Positions 42,030 through 53,384 of a stretch of 64,000 bases of DNA are shown here, one piece after another; position 1 is the stretch's first letter; the number at the start of each line of letters is the position of its first letter. The DNA lies in the NCBI GenBank assembly GCA_016648135.1, contig JADDOH010000494.1, positions 1 to 64,000 of the forward strand, read 5' to 3'. This DNA comes from Agrypnia vestita. Taxonomy: Eukaryota; Arthropoda; Insecta; Trichoptera; Phryganeidae. A program made the position numbers and the translations under genes. The notes beneath the pieces are model-generated. The model saw only the letters and a list, made by a program, of their open reading frames with translations, was not told the DNA's origin and did not search any database.

Positions 42030-42330
42030 TAATCAAAGAAAAAACAAAAACGAAGTATCCATCAGAAGGCTTGAATGGAAATGGACTGGACATGCAATCA
42101 GGGAAAAGAGAAATGGTCAAGAACTATAATGTGTTGGTTCACAAGAGACAAAAAAAGGAAACGAGGCAGGCCTGCTAGAAGATGGGTGGATGAGATCAAG
42201 GCTACAGCAGGTGGCGCATGGACCAGAATAGCAAAAGATAGGGAGGAATGGAGGTAATTGGAGGAGGCCTTTGCCAAAAGGCAAACAGACGGAACTGCCA
42301 TGGCGTGACAGTCTAACTTGTCTCAAGCAA
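42030..42330 (+). pseudogene. LINE ORF2 C-terminus, frame-broken
   Basis: The frames read IRRLEWKWTGHAIREKRNGQ, then after a shift KKRKRGRPARRWVDEIKATA, IAKDREEWR, a stop and LEEAFAKRQTDGTAMA. 'W.GH..R...G......W.....KR.RGRP..RW.D.I...AG..W...A.DR..W..LEEAF' is a very typical insect LINE ending. It is truncated at about 42040 upstream. Confidence 0.75.
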
Positions 42331-43064
42331 ATTCTAAATATTATAAATGTCTGAATAAAGGCTTATTAATAAATAACATATGTACGAATCGTGGTTATAT
42401 CCATGGTACTGGCTTTATAGGAAAGATGATTTTATTTCAAATTTCACTTTATTTATCCCGATTTAACTTAGCTGATTATTAAGTTAATAATTATTCATTA
42501 TTGATTATGTGCTTTGTATCTAGTTAATATTTGCCAAATTCGAAATGACAGAATCAAATTTTCCCAGAAACGTCTGGCAAATTCAAACGTGCTCTCTTTG
42601 AGACGTTTATTAAATATTAAATAAATGTGTTGAAATTTTAATAAGCTTTCAAAATTTCAATAATAATTATCGCTGCGAACGCTGCGACCTTCTTTTCATA
42701 CAGCTTTAGGGGTGGGTTCCGAGTTAGGCAACTTCTTGAAATATACCCCGAAATAATAACTGAGCCAGGTAACTAGGTCAAGTGATTAAATTTCACTGCG
42801 TAGGCAACTGGGTTGCTTTCTAAATATCAATATTAATGGAAAAAAGAGACTTACGTCCTCTGCTAGCCAATGATCGTAAAAGATTATGATTTGCAATTTC
42901 GGAGAATATAATACAAACGTCGATACAAAAAGAAAATTACATTTTTCCAAAACAGGTCTTTCAAGTTATAAATGATCTGCTCCTAAGCCCATCTTTAGAA
43001 AGAGACGAATAATTATTTTCTGAAATATAGTAGGTACTTATTATAAGATAATATTATAATGGAA
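42331..43064. other. no gene recognised
   Basis: AT-rich with nothing supported. Confidence 0.3.
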
Positions 43065-43419
43065 TTGAGCAGCTTGTTGGCCTAGTGGTTAAGACACTCG
43101 AATAGTGATTTAGTAAGTAGTTAGTTGTGAGTTTAAGCCCCTTTGCAGTCATGATAGTCAGTCATCGTTACGTAACACAAATGTTTAGCCCAGTTTGAAA
43201 ATTGTACCAATATTGAAGTGACATCCATTCTTAAAAAAATAAAGGAATATTGTTATCAAAAAAATATTTTTAGACTATAAAAACAATAACTTCTTTTTAT
43301 CTGTCCACCTGTGTCACTTGGTATAGAGTCACGTTGCAATTTTTTATTTTAAAAGTTTAGCTTAGTTTGAAAATAGTAAGAATATTGATGTGACACGTAT
43401 TCCGTGTTCACATCTCTAT

Positions 43420-43452
<33 letters not shown>
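43065..43452 (+). mobile_element. tRNA-derived SINE with interrupted double tail
   Basis: The A box TTGGCCTAGTGGTTAAGA (43077-43094) is nearly perfect, with a degenerate B box GTGAGTTTAAGCCCC. The tail CCCAGTTTGAAAATTGTACC ends at about 43245. A second copy of the tail (GCTTAGTTTGAAAATAGTAA, GTGACACGTATTCCGTGTTC) follows at 43372 with a pure A-run of about 27 bases. Either two copies recombined or a piece was inserted between. The family also occurs at 34655-34810(-). Confidence 0.7.
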
Positions 43453-43458
<6 letters not shown>

Positions 43459-44479
43459 TACGGTTATTGTCTCAAAGTAAATTATTTCGCTATTGCATTT
43501 TTGTTGATATAATTAAATTAAATGTTTTTAATTTTTCATTAGTAATGTCGAGTTATTTCTGGTGTTAGTGAAGTAAGGTGTAACACCACCTTGACATTTA
43601 AAAAAAAAACATTTTTGTTTTAGATTTAGCTTGAAGTACTAAAAATAATTTGAATCACATAAAACTAAAATTAAGTGGTTATAAACTAAGTTAATTTGTT
43701 TAATTATATTCATATAAAACTCATTCAAAAATTCTAAAAATTGACTTAGTTATAGCAATTTGAAGCTAGTATGTTAGGTGATTTTTTAAACGAATTTCTT
43801 TATATTTTGTGGATATCTAAAAATATTAAACCGAGTTTATTCAAATTTTGCACACAACTTACTAATATAATTGTCTACAATGAAGGGAACGATTTTTTGA
43901 TAAAATGCGTCGTTTGCTTGTTTTTTTTTTTAGAAAGTAAATGAAGATTATTTCCAAACTGATCTCATTTAGGATCTCATTTTCTTCGGTATGCTGCATC
44001 ACAGATATTATAACATGAAAATAATTCTGATTGCTTTTTCTAGACAACTACGACCAATATGAAAGTGCAATCGCTTTTGTTAGTATTTTAATTATGTAGT
44101 GACCGCTTTGTGGCCACTGTTATTATAAACATCAACAAGTCAGTTGAATATAAGCAAAACAGGAAAGTGGTCTAACACAATGCTGCCTAAAAGCAACGTG
44201 TCATATTCCTGAATGAAATGTCATATTCTTTATTTACAAAAATAGTCCAAACAGCCCAGACTTTTGCGAAGCATTTTAATTACCAAAAATTTTAACGTCA
44301 TATATCTCAGTTTGTGTTTAAAGCAACGTAATAGGTATATTGTTATATCACCCTCCATATAACGGTACAGGTTTTATCTAAGTATTATACTGAAGGAATC
44401 TGAATAGCATTTTACATTGTTTTGTAATGAAAATTACATTAGACTTTCCAGGAGTTTTTTCGTATTATGATTATCGAAT
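43453..44479. other. AT-rich, no gene
   Basis: Nothing recognised. Confidence 0.35.
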
Positions 44480-44850
44480 CTCTCTTATCTCCTGCGTATA
44501 GTTTTCTGGGATATTCTACCATATACATGTGACCTATCTGGCCGACGATGATGAAACGTAAGCTAGAGAGGTCATATGTACACGGCAGAATATCTCAGAA
44601 AACTATACACAGAAGATTCTGAACGGCCGTGAAAACCTGAGAACATCTCTCTTATCTCTTATCTACTGTGTATAGTTTTCTGGGATATTCTGCCGTGTTC
44701 ATGTGACCTCTCTGGCCTACAATGATGGACCCTGCAATGAGATCCGAAACGTCGGCCGGAGAGGTCACATGTACCCGGCAGAATATCCTAGAAAACTATT
44801 CACAGATTCTAAGCGGCCGTGAACATCTGGGAACATCTCTCTTATCTCTT
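44480..44850 (+). mobile_element. tandem pair of hammerhead-centred foldback units
   Basis: Two head-to-tail units share CTCTTATCTC, the arm GTATAGTTTTCTGGGATATT, TGACCTNTCTGGCC, a hammerhead centre, the mirrored arm AGAATATC...AAAACTAT, and GGCCGTGAA...GAACATCTCT. In unit 1 (arms 44493-44543 and 44571-44613) the ribozyme has lost stem II. In unit 2 (44666-44806) GAAACGTC (44746-44753) is intact but CTGATGA is mutated. Each unit folds into a long hairpin with the ribozyme at the tip. Confidence 0.65.
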
Positions 44851-45535
44851 ATCTATCGTTTTTTTATCTGTCTTTAGCTATTATTTTAACAGATAACTAT
44901 AATATATATAAGATATGATATGGTAGGAAAAATTTCTTAGACTCGGCTTTATATAGTATAGAAAAATAAATAGTATTAGGGTGAATAAAAAATCATAAAC
45001 ACTGTAAAAATAATAATATTTGCACAGATTTTGCATTGTATTTTATTCACTTTTCGCGCCACCCTAGGTACAATCATTCCACCTTCCACGTAAGGCACAT
45101 CCGTCGATGTAAAGAACATCCCTTCACACTCTCCCCGTAGATTATTCACGCACCCCGCCCGATAAATCACTCCCCCATAAGCGTCCTCGAGTCGTCAGAA
45201 AGCCTCTTACATTTTAATACACTTTCATTTTGGTTCCGAATACGCTTAGCGATCACAAATTGTCCGCTTTTTATCCAATGTAAGGCTAATAATAGGTATT
45301 CGCTTTACAGTTTTTTCTTTACTCAGTAAATAGAGTCGCGCTTTGGGGCACCGCTTTATGGGGTAAGGCCATCTGCAATCTCGGCCCACGCGCTCTCAAA
45401 GGGCTCGCAAAAGGGTCGATAAAAGAATACTCATAATGTAAAATGTTTATTGGTTTGCGTTGCTCATTTTGCTTTGACTTCAAAGCTGAACGAAATGCTT
45501 AAGACATTTTATAATAACAAATCATTATTTTGTTA
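44851..45535. other. no gene recognised
   Basis: Nothing supported. A GC-richer patch lies near 45330-45410. Confidence 0.3.
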
Positions 45536-45860
45536 GATTGGGATGGATGGGATGAGCGAAGAAAGGATGGTAAAGAAAATGAAGCGAATTTTGAAGGTAG
45601 CAGTAACAGAAGGCGTCTGTGAAAGATTTGGCATGACCATGTAAGCCAAATATCAGAGGATTAAAAGCTTTAACAACTGAAGAACGTACGTGGAAAGGCA
45701 AAAGTGGTGTGCAGATATAGAACAGATAAAACATTCTATCATCTCTACATACCTTCATCAAGACGTATTTAAAAATTAAAATTGAGAATGCAGACATTTA
45801 CATTAGAAGTATGTGGCGTTCTATTCTCTCCACCCACCACCGTGGTAAAATGATGTTTTA
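45536..45860 (+). pseudogene. LINE 3' coding remnant
   Basis: AAGGATGGTAAAGAAAATGA, GAAGGCGTCTGTGAAAGATT and GGCGTTCTATTCTCTCCACC match in order the LINE remnants at 19830 and 24425. Frames are broken and an insertion of about 70 bp separates the parts. The end has a (TTAG)n-like run, TTAGTTAGTCAGTTAGTTAG (about 45859-45878). Confidence 0.5.
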
Positions 45861-45927
45861 GTTAGTCAGTTAGTTAGTTAGTTTCAAGACCTTAAAAAAG
45901 ACAAAAAATAAATATAAGGAGTTGATT

Positions 45928-45990
45928 AACATGTTGATTATTCAATAAACAGTGGTTTTACACAAAGTATTTATCTTTATTAATATAAAT
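45928..45990 (+). mobile_element. PLE 3'-terminal fragment
   Basis: ACATGTTGATTATTCAATAA followed by ACAGTGGTTTTACACAAAG is the same tail that follows the hammerhead at 31783 and 10212. The catalytic half of the ribozyme is missing. Confidence 0.5.
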
Positions 45991-47582
45991 AATGTTACCA
46001 CAATGTTATTTTGCAGTTGTTGAAGATGTATCTTTAAAATTTTCTGTTTTCACTTCCCTCCTACGTTGTCACTCCTTTAACTCCATTGTGTGTAGCTACA
46101 TTTGTTCCAGATGATAAATTCGCATTAGCGATAATTGCGTTAATATTTTTAGAAAAAGAAAGAAGAAGAAGACGAAAGCTGTTTGGTAAAATGTGACGTT
46201 AAATTAACATGAATAATTAAATACTATAGATAACAAGAACCTAATATTTTGACTTCATATGCCTATAACTTCAAATACTTGTCATTTAAATCTGTGTAAA
46301 GGATAAATTAATAATCTTTATCAATATCGAGGTGTTAAAAAAAGCATCCCTTAAAACCTACATATCTCCTTTCATGCATTCTACTAATGCGTTATAAACT
46401 CCTGAAACATTTCAGGAATTAAGTAAACAACCCCTCCGCTTATCTGCCTACTTCCACCCTCCCCTGGCATCCGAGCGAACTACACCACTGGACGGAAAGC
46501 TATTTTGCTTTTGATTGACTAAAATCTCCATAAGACTTTTATAAAGATAGTTATGAATTCAGCTCGCAAAAAGGTTGATTTTATTCTTTGCGCTGTAAAA
46601 ATCAACATACGAACGAAAATGCTTCTTTTAAAATTTGCCAGTCTTGCTTATATCATCGTGCCATATTTAGTACATGTTTCTAGTTTAGCGTGGTATGTAT
46701 GAACGGTAAGCAATTTGAATTACCCGTGGTAAAAGTGTGGTTGTGTTGATTTGCTCTAATGATGGTAATGAAATAAGATATTCTTCTTTTCACTCAGTGC
46801 CTTAAGATTATTCAAAGCTCTTCCGAAACGATAGGTGGGAAAAATGTGGGGAAAATTCCATTGGTGGCTCGGAAACACAAAAATTATATTAATTGGATTA
46901 TTTATGAGAAAACACGTTGTTAGTTGTAGCAGATGGGGCATGCATTTCCGCTTTTCGGTAAACCGGTTTACTGGTAAGTATATCTAAATTACTGCTAAAT
47001 ATATTTATAACTACCAGTGTTTTTATAATTAAAGATATAATTATATTTTTAAACAAAGATATAAAATTTTAAAAAATTCAGCAAGCGCGATCAGCATGTA
47101 CATAGTATTTGTTTGTTGTATAAATAAAATATTATTGACATTTTTGAAGAGGGTATAGGCGTGCATACAAATCGCAAAGGAAGTCAATAAAATGTGACTG
47201 AAAAAAAATCAATATAAAAAAAGAATGCACGGACTTCATTTTGCAGATTACTAATATTCTTACCATTTTTAAAGAAAGCAAACTTAACCACTCACAAAGG
47301 GGAGAAGTCGTATATAGATTAATTGCATTTTGCTTCAGTATTCGGCGGATCTTTAGAAGGCATACTATGAGTCACATAAAAATCTTACTGGAATACTCAT
47401 TATTTATTAAATAGGCATGATGACAGATTTTAAAATAATATTCTTACTGTAGATACACGTCTACTATTACCGAAAATAATATTATTTCAGTAATAAACTA
47501 AGTTTTTACGCAAATAATTGCATTTTTATCTATATATTTTTAATTTCGCGCAAAAACGCCCTCAGCTGTCATTTCGTCTACG
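45991..47582. other. no gene recognised
   Basis: About 1.6 kb is AT-rich with no protein motif or shared repeat seen. Confidence 0.35.
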
Positions 47583-47680
47583 TGACGTCAAGCCTCAGTA
47601 AACATTGCATTGTGTCTATGGCAACGGTTCAAAGACACGGTACGTCATTCGCTCTGACCGGTGTTTCAGTTAAAATGGCG
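47583..47680 (+). promoter_or_regulatory. promoter-like cluster of CRE and X-box-like sites
   Basis: A perfect CRE TGACGTCA (47583-47590), an RFX/X-box-like GTGTCTATGGCAAC (47612-47625), a half CRE TACGTCATT (47641-47649) and AAAATGGCGG (around the ATG at 47675) lie within 100 bp. An ATG frame MADYTILYFYLLKILLISMF follows and continues into the LARD fragment at 47809, so no real product can be claimed. A truncated host promoter or first exon is one reading. Confidence 0.3.
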
Positions 47681-47808
47681 GATTACACAATTTTATACTT
47701 TTATTTATTGAAAATCTTATTAATTTCAATGTTTATATTAAACCTGGATATTTTTTTAGAATCCTTTCAAAATATTTTCTTTTCTAAAATCATTTATTCT
47801 TTAATACT

Positions 47809-48385
47809 GCCACCAAGGTGGGGGAGAACGCAAGCATACTTGTAATTGTATTGTTTATGTCTGCTTGTGATATCACTATACGGCGTAGATGAACTAGTTT
47901 GAAAGGGCTTATGTTCTGTATGTGCTTGGCGTAGAGGGAATGGTCTTCATGTTTCTAGGATCCTATACAGGTTTACAGGTGCTGATATTGAAATATATAT
48001 ACAAGGAAAACACTATTTTGGGAACCATTAACTGGATGGCAGATATTGAAGCACACATACACACAAGGAGGACGTTATGTTAAATACATGACTGGAAAGT
48101 TGTTATTGGAAAACACAGGCGTCCAGTCGGCGGGACGCAAGCATATTTGTAATTATATTGGTTATGTCTGCATGTGATATCACTGTACGGCGTAGATGAA
48201 CTAGTTTGAAGGGGTTTATGTCCTGTATGTGCTCGGCGTAGAGGGAATAGTTTTCTTGTTTCTAGGACCTAATACAGTTTTACAGGTGCTGATATTGAAA
48301 TATATATATATATATATATACAAGGAAAACACCTTTTGGGAATCATTAACTGGATGACAGATATTGAAGCACACATTATTATATT
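47809..48385 (+). mobile_element. fragment of the giant LTR (same family as 53385-64000)
   Basis: From CCACCAAGGTGGGGGAGAAC it follows 55987-56363 and 62213-62760 almost base for base. It holds two ~307-bp units (CGGCGTAGATGAACTAGTTT twice). Unlike the 5' LTR, it keeps the second unit intact after GATATCACTGTAC. It ends at the foldback at 48389. Confidence 0.8.
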
Positions 48386-48388
48386 ATA

Positions 48389-48902
48389 CAGGGTTATTTG
48401 TAAAACATTAATAACCTCGCAGGACTATATCCCTGCCTTGATTATGAGTCGAAAATGTTCAAGCTATCATGACCTAAACTCAATAGTTATGGAGATATGC
48501 GACATCAAAGTTTGCATATTTTTTTCAATATTTCTGACTTCTTTTTTATACAACTATCATTACGGTAAGTTATATCGATTACGAAAATTTCATTCGTTTC
48601 AATACATGTTAAATAAAATGATAAAAACCCTGAAAATTTTCCAATCGGAATGTTTTCCCATTGGAATTCGAAGGTTTTTATTTTTTTATTTGACTTGTAT
48701 TAAAGGGAATGAATTTTTCTTATTCGATATAAGTTACTGTATGAATGATAATTGTTTTACAAAAAATAAGTCAGAACTATTGAAAAAAAAGATATAACTA
48801 TTGATATAAGGTCATAATATCTTGAACATTTTCAACTCATAGTCAATGCAGGTGCAAGGAATATAGTCCTGCGAGGTTATTAATGTTTTTCAAATAACCC
48901 TG
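48389..48902. mobile_element. family F foldback, type-iii arms, nearly complete
   Basis: The ends CAGGGTTATTTGTAAAACAT and the mirrored GTTTTTCAAATAACCCTG bound a 514-bp palindrome flanked by TATA-like sequence on both sides. Outer arms (about 42 bp, including AATAACCTCGCAGGACTATA) are near-perfect inverses. The inner body is as at 5525. The dyad centre lies near AATGTTTTCCCATTGGAATT. No transposase is encoded. Confidence 0.8.
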
Positions 48903-48953
48903 TATATTAAGAAATGAAAACACTGTGTGCTTCCACTATTTTTACAACAATTA

Positions 48954-49290
48954 GAACATTTTCCATGTTGGTGCATCTTCTTCAGTAATGTTACTTACTA
49001 ATACTAAACTTAAAAATAAAGTATGACGTGAGGAGTGGGGGAGGGGATATAAGAGTCGGGTAGGTGGAGGGGCGTGGTCACCAAGCACAGAAGAGGGGAC
49101 GTAATAGAAGATGTTTGTATATTAATTACATTTGGTTACAACTAATCGCAAAGTTTTCTAAAATATCTAGTTCCTTTCCTTTTTTACAAATGTGTATAAA
49201 TTCTACGCTTTCACTGTCGAAACGATGACCTCCAGTTCTTGCGTGGTCTGTTATTTCTGAAATATCAAATGGTGAAAATAAAGTGTTATT
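48954..49290 (-). mobile_element. PLE 3' end: GIY-YIG C-terminal remnant and decayed hammerhead
   Basis: The minus strand at about 49275-49135 reads EITDHARTGGHRFDSESVEF then IHICKKGKELDILENFAI, the PLE nuclease end ('H....GH.FD...V.I...'...'LD.LE...I'). About 150 nt farther is CTGAAGA (48985-48979) and GAAAATGTTC, a hammerhead with weak stems. Stop codons lie between. Confidence 0.6.
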
Positions 49291-49771
49291 GATTTTTAAT
49301 ATCATTAAAAATGGCCTTTCAAAAACAGGAACCTTTCGAAATATTATTATTTATTAATTTCATAACACTAACAAACTTTCTGCAACAACAAAGTTAACTT
49401 TATAAACATAAAAAATAATCCCAATTTCTCTACGCCAATGCCGCGGAGGCTTCGCATGAAAGGTAGTTATCCAGTGGTGTATCTCGGCAGGGGAGGGGGG
49501 ACTCTCTTTATTCGCTTAGACTCGGCCGACGGGCACGGCTGCTTATATATTATTTAGCGGAGTGGATAATAAAGGTTTTGGGGCGGGTATCGAAAATCAT
49601 TTCCAATTTAATGTGAGGGATGAAATTATTATAATGTGTTGCAAATTGATTTTTTAATTGACACGTTTTTGAATTACTTTCAATTTATTCTTTCAAGAAA
49701 TTTTACTGTTTATTTTGGCTGATTTTTCGCAATTCGACGAACAACCATCGGTACCAGACAGCAGTTAAATA
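49291..49771. other. no gene recognised
   Basis: A GC-rich patch (about 49485-49590, GGGGAGGGGGGACTC) lies in AT-rich surroundings. Nothing else was seen. Confidence 0.3.
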
Positions 49772-50345
49772 AGATGTCTCATAATTAGTAGCGAAAACTT
49801 CAAGGGAATCTTCCCCTTTATGAATAGATAATATTATACTAAATTTAAAACAACCCAAATGCAGAACCACTATATTTATAAAGCCATTAACTACTACAAT
49901 AATTTACCTATCGAGATACGCTGCATCAGTAACCTCTCAAAGCAAATCAAAAAAAAAACTTCCTAAAATCAAACTTAAATTCATAAATAATTTAAACCTA
50001 GAGCTTTTTTCAAAATACTTCAATACTTCATTATTAAATTACCTTTATTACCGTATTATTAAATGACTCGCATATGTACCTATATATAAAAATAAGAACC
50101 GAGGCTCCCTCATCAGACTCAAGAGCTTCTCATTACTGATGAGGTCTACATGACTACAAAGTATTAAATTTTTAAATAATATACCAATGCTTTGGGTGAA
50201 ATATCAACGGTTAAGGAGATAAATGACATCAAAGTTTGCTTTTTTTTACCTATTTCCAGATTAAATTGTAAAGAATATTTTCTTATCAAAATTGAAAGAA
50301 GATGACTCCCACGTAGTTTTATCTTATAGTTACGAGACACCCTTT
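49772..50345. mobile_element. family F foldback (type-i arms) with nested LINE C-terminus
   Basis: GATGTCTCATAATTAGTAGC at the left and CTTATAGTTACGAGACACCC at the right are the arms, with the ATGACATCAAAGTTTGC body at 50225. The nested part (about 49816-50190) reads KAINYYNNLPIEIRCISNLS and, after a shift in an A-run, KKLPKIKLKFINNLN. This is the 'W N.LP..IR......FK..LK' type end of a LINE. Confidence 0.5.
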
Positions 50346-50713
50346 ATAGCAATCACGACCGTTAGCTAGCCATATTCAGCGGGTATCATATTATCAAAAA
50401 TAAGCTATTAGCTATATAACAACAATCTATAAGCAAAACACAAAAATTCAGAATAAGCACACGAATAATGATAAATAGTTTGTTTTCGTACCCTTGATAT
50501 CTTTGGGTTGGGGGCCCATTGCATAGATACCACACCCCTGTTTGACGCTGTATCCAATATTTTCTTCAACATTATACAACATTTTACGTACATTATATAT
50601 TGATGACTCGGAATCCTCACTCGAAACAAGCGCGTCAAATGTAAGCATATTTTAAGATGAAAGTATGCTTTAATAAAGAAGGAACAGCGGCCGGCAATCA
50701 CTACCAGATTTTA

Positions 50714-50755
50714 GGTCTACCGGTTTCGAGACGTACCCGTCTCTTCGTCAGGACC
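50714..50755 (-). ncRNA. hammerhead ribozyme, all stems perfect
   Basis: On the minus strand: stem I GGTC (50755-50752) pairs with GACC (50717-50714). The core is CTGACGA (50751-50745), stem II GAGACG/CGTCTC (loop GGTA) and GAAA (50727-50724). Stem III is AC/GT around CG, and the cleavage base is A50718. Every conserved position fits. It is the strongest single ribozyme candidate in the window. Confidence 0.8.
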
Positions 50756-51045
50756 AACACTGCACTACTATGTTCACAACACTATGCACCACAACCATAC
50801 TATTGTTAACTTTTCACCAATATTTATCACACGCGTTTTAATCTTGTCAAGGACAAGCATGCACTAACCAGCCTACAGAACAATCAGGAATCTACGAGGA
50901 AGAGAGAGTGAGAGGGGGTGGCTTCTAATGTGGGTGTTGCCAAATCTTTTGTGAAAGTTAAATTGAACAAAGGGTTATTTACATAGTGGTACTTCAAAAT
51001 TAGTTTTATTTGAAATATTAAAGAGTTTAGGTTGTTATTACGGTC

Positions 51046-51747
51046 GTTAGACATATTTAACTGTAATTTAAGATATTTTATACGCACCGTTATTACCGTA
51101 AGTATCCAACGAAACGTCGAGATTCGCTTCTCGGTAATATGTACGTATAAAATATCCAAAATTACAGTTAATTATTTGAAATACATTAGGATATAAGTTA
51201 ATAAGTTCATTACTATCTACTTACACTCTCATATATTTATACATATCTTTTCTTATATCTTTTAATATTTACAAACAAATAAATAAATAAATAATTAGCT
51301 TAAGGTAAAAAAATGAATAATTTTGAATGTTCAGAAATTAATAGAAATTTAAACGCATAGAAAAGATAGGAGGATGACTGAAAAGAGTGATCACCTACAT
51401 TTAATAGAATCAAATCGCACCGTTATTACCGTAAGTATCCAACGAAACGTCTAGATTCGCTTCTCGGTAATATGTACGTATAAAATATCCAAAATTACAG
51501 TTAATTATTTGAAATATGTTAGGATATAAGTTAATAAGTTCATTACTATCTACTTACACTCTCATACATTTATACGTATCATTTTCTTATGTCTTTTAAT
51601 ATTTACAAACGAATAAATAAATAAATAATTAGCTTAAGGTATAAAAATAAATAATTTTGAATGTTCAGAAATTAATAGAAATTTAAACACAGAAAAGACA
51701 GGAGGAGGACTGAAAAGAGTGATCACCTACATTTAATAGAATCAAAT
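51046..51747 (+). mobile_element. tandem 333-bp units with hammerhead 3' halves
   Basis: Unit 1 (51083-51415) and unit 2 (51416-51747) are direct repeats with few differences. Each begins CGCACCGTTATTACCGTAAG and contains ATCCAACGAAACGTC followed by GAGATTCGCTTCTCGG. This is the 3' half of the ribozyme at 6320 (stem II strand, GAAA, cleavage site) but without CTGATGA. In addition 51046-51096 is an inverted copy of the sequence 3' of the ribozyme (51133-51183), so the first unit is also a foldback. Confidence 0.7.
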
Positions 51748-52841
51748 ATAAAAAAGCCTCTGTATTATAACAGTGGTATTTCAACTCTTCAAATAGGTTT
51801 AGGTACTTCATGCTCTGCTATTCCTTAATTAACTATGCAATATAAGTTTAGTTATGAGCAACAAGCACATTATTGAAAGAGCGCAAAAGCCAATTCTTAG
51901 GTTATTAATTGTGACGCTTTCAGGCGTTCACTGGTTATCCGTTTTAAGGAATACGACGTTCTTGCTGTAAGACAAATATATATTCTGATACATTTCGAGC
52001 ATAATCAATAGTTCACAATAAATCACTATTCTCTTAAATAGTTCAATTATCATTCAATTCAAATATCGAGCATAACCAATAGTTCACAATAAATCACTAT
52101 TCTCTTCAATAGCTCACAATAAATCACCAACTCTTCACGCGTATGTTTTCCTGACTCCAATTGCAACTTCAAAACTATACAATTCACATATTATTTTCAT
52201 ATGTGCCTGAAATATGATTCAAATGTCATTAAAAACAACACTTAAAACATAAAAAATATCTATTTTACAGTGATTCAACCACAGAGTATAAAATTGTTCG
52301 AAGGCGAACTAAACCTCTTCTTTAGGCGAAGGGTATGGGTTGCAGCGGAAAAATTCCCCCCTCGCGTATATTTAAGACACGTTTATATTGCAGTTCAAGT
52401 ATTTATTCTTGAACTCATTTCCATCCTTTTTCGCGAAATCTCTGCCAGAGATTGCAGAAAAGCGAAAGAATAGATGTTACACATCAAAAACATATTTGTT
52501 ACTAGGTACTATAATGGAAATTAATTTGTTGTTCACCTCTCATGTAATCGTATATAAACATTCGATGAGCTCTTATATTATCAATTCCATCAATAATAAT
52601 GAACAAAATAGTCTGCGCCAGCTTCAAAACTTCAAATCTTCGATGAGTACGTCCTCTTGGACTTGGCCTACGGCTCCCGGCCACGTGGACACTTACAGCA
52701 GACCTCTTCACAAGTTTAAGGTGACCCAGAGAGGCTTGAAAGGGAATATATTTGGAGTGCCTTTATAGGTTTAGAATCAAAAATACCAAATAATGGGCGA
52801 TTAATCGAAAGGTTAGTACGGAGGCTTCTTGTAATGTTCAA
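51748..52841. other. no gene; short direct repeat
   Basis: A 71-bp direct duplication (ATAGTTCACAATAAATCACT at about 52007 and 52078) is the only structure. Frames at 52388-52768 show no known motif. Confidence 0.4.
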
Positions 52842-53310
52842 AACATAGATTTAGTCCAAAATACCTTACAGGTGGATCCCTGCCCTGATTATGAGTCAAA
52901 AACTTTCAAACAACCGTAACCTAATATTAATAGTTATAGATAAATAGTATTCTTTACAAAACGTTGAATTGCAGTAATTTACATCGATTATGAAAAATTC
53001 ATTCGTTTCAATACAAATCAAATAAAATTATAAAAACCTTGCAGAAGTTCCAATTAGAATTTTTTTCCAATCGGAATTGAAAAGTTATTATTGTATTTTA
53101 CTTGTACTAATGAGAATTCATTTTTAATATTCGATACAAGTTACTGTAATGACATTACAGCGTTTTACAAAAAATAAGTCAGAAATATTGAAAGGAAAAT
53201 GCAAATTTTGAGGTCGCATAACTCCATAACATAGGTCATGATTGCTTGAAAATGTTTGACTTACAATTAAAGCAGGAATCTACCTATAAAGTATTGTGGA
53301 CTAGCACTGT
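52842..53310. mobile_element. family F foldback, type-ii arms, old copy
   Basis: ATTTAGTCCAAAATACCTTA at the left is mirrored by ATAAAGTATTGTGGACTAGC at the right. The body is as elsewhere (TTATGAAAAATTCATTCGTT, TTCCAATCGGAATTG centre). It ends just 5' of the large LTR element. Confidence 0.6.
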
Positions 53311-53384
53311 ATATTTCCATGTCTCATCGCGTTACTGGAAGCTTTTGGACCACACTTTTTTTGAATCTATATTTAGCGACACAC

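Noticed and set aside
45855..45882. Telomere-like TTAG repeats
   Set aside because: The unit is TTAGT/TTAG-like and only a few copies long. It fits a LINE 3' tail better than an insect TTAGG telomere.
46400..46420. CTGAAACATTTCAGG as a hammerhead
   Set aside because: A simple short palindrome. Stem II and the CTGANGA core are missing.
48336..48797. 153-codon plus-strand frame
   Set aside because: Covers the palindromic family F MITE. The frame is a chance product of AT-rich hairpin sequence.
51046..51747. CRISPR-like array
   Set aside because: Two long direct units with no spacer pattern. Eukaryotic context and ribozyme content explain it better.
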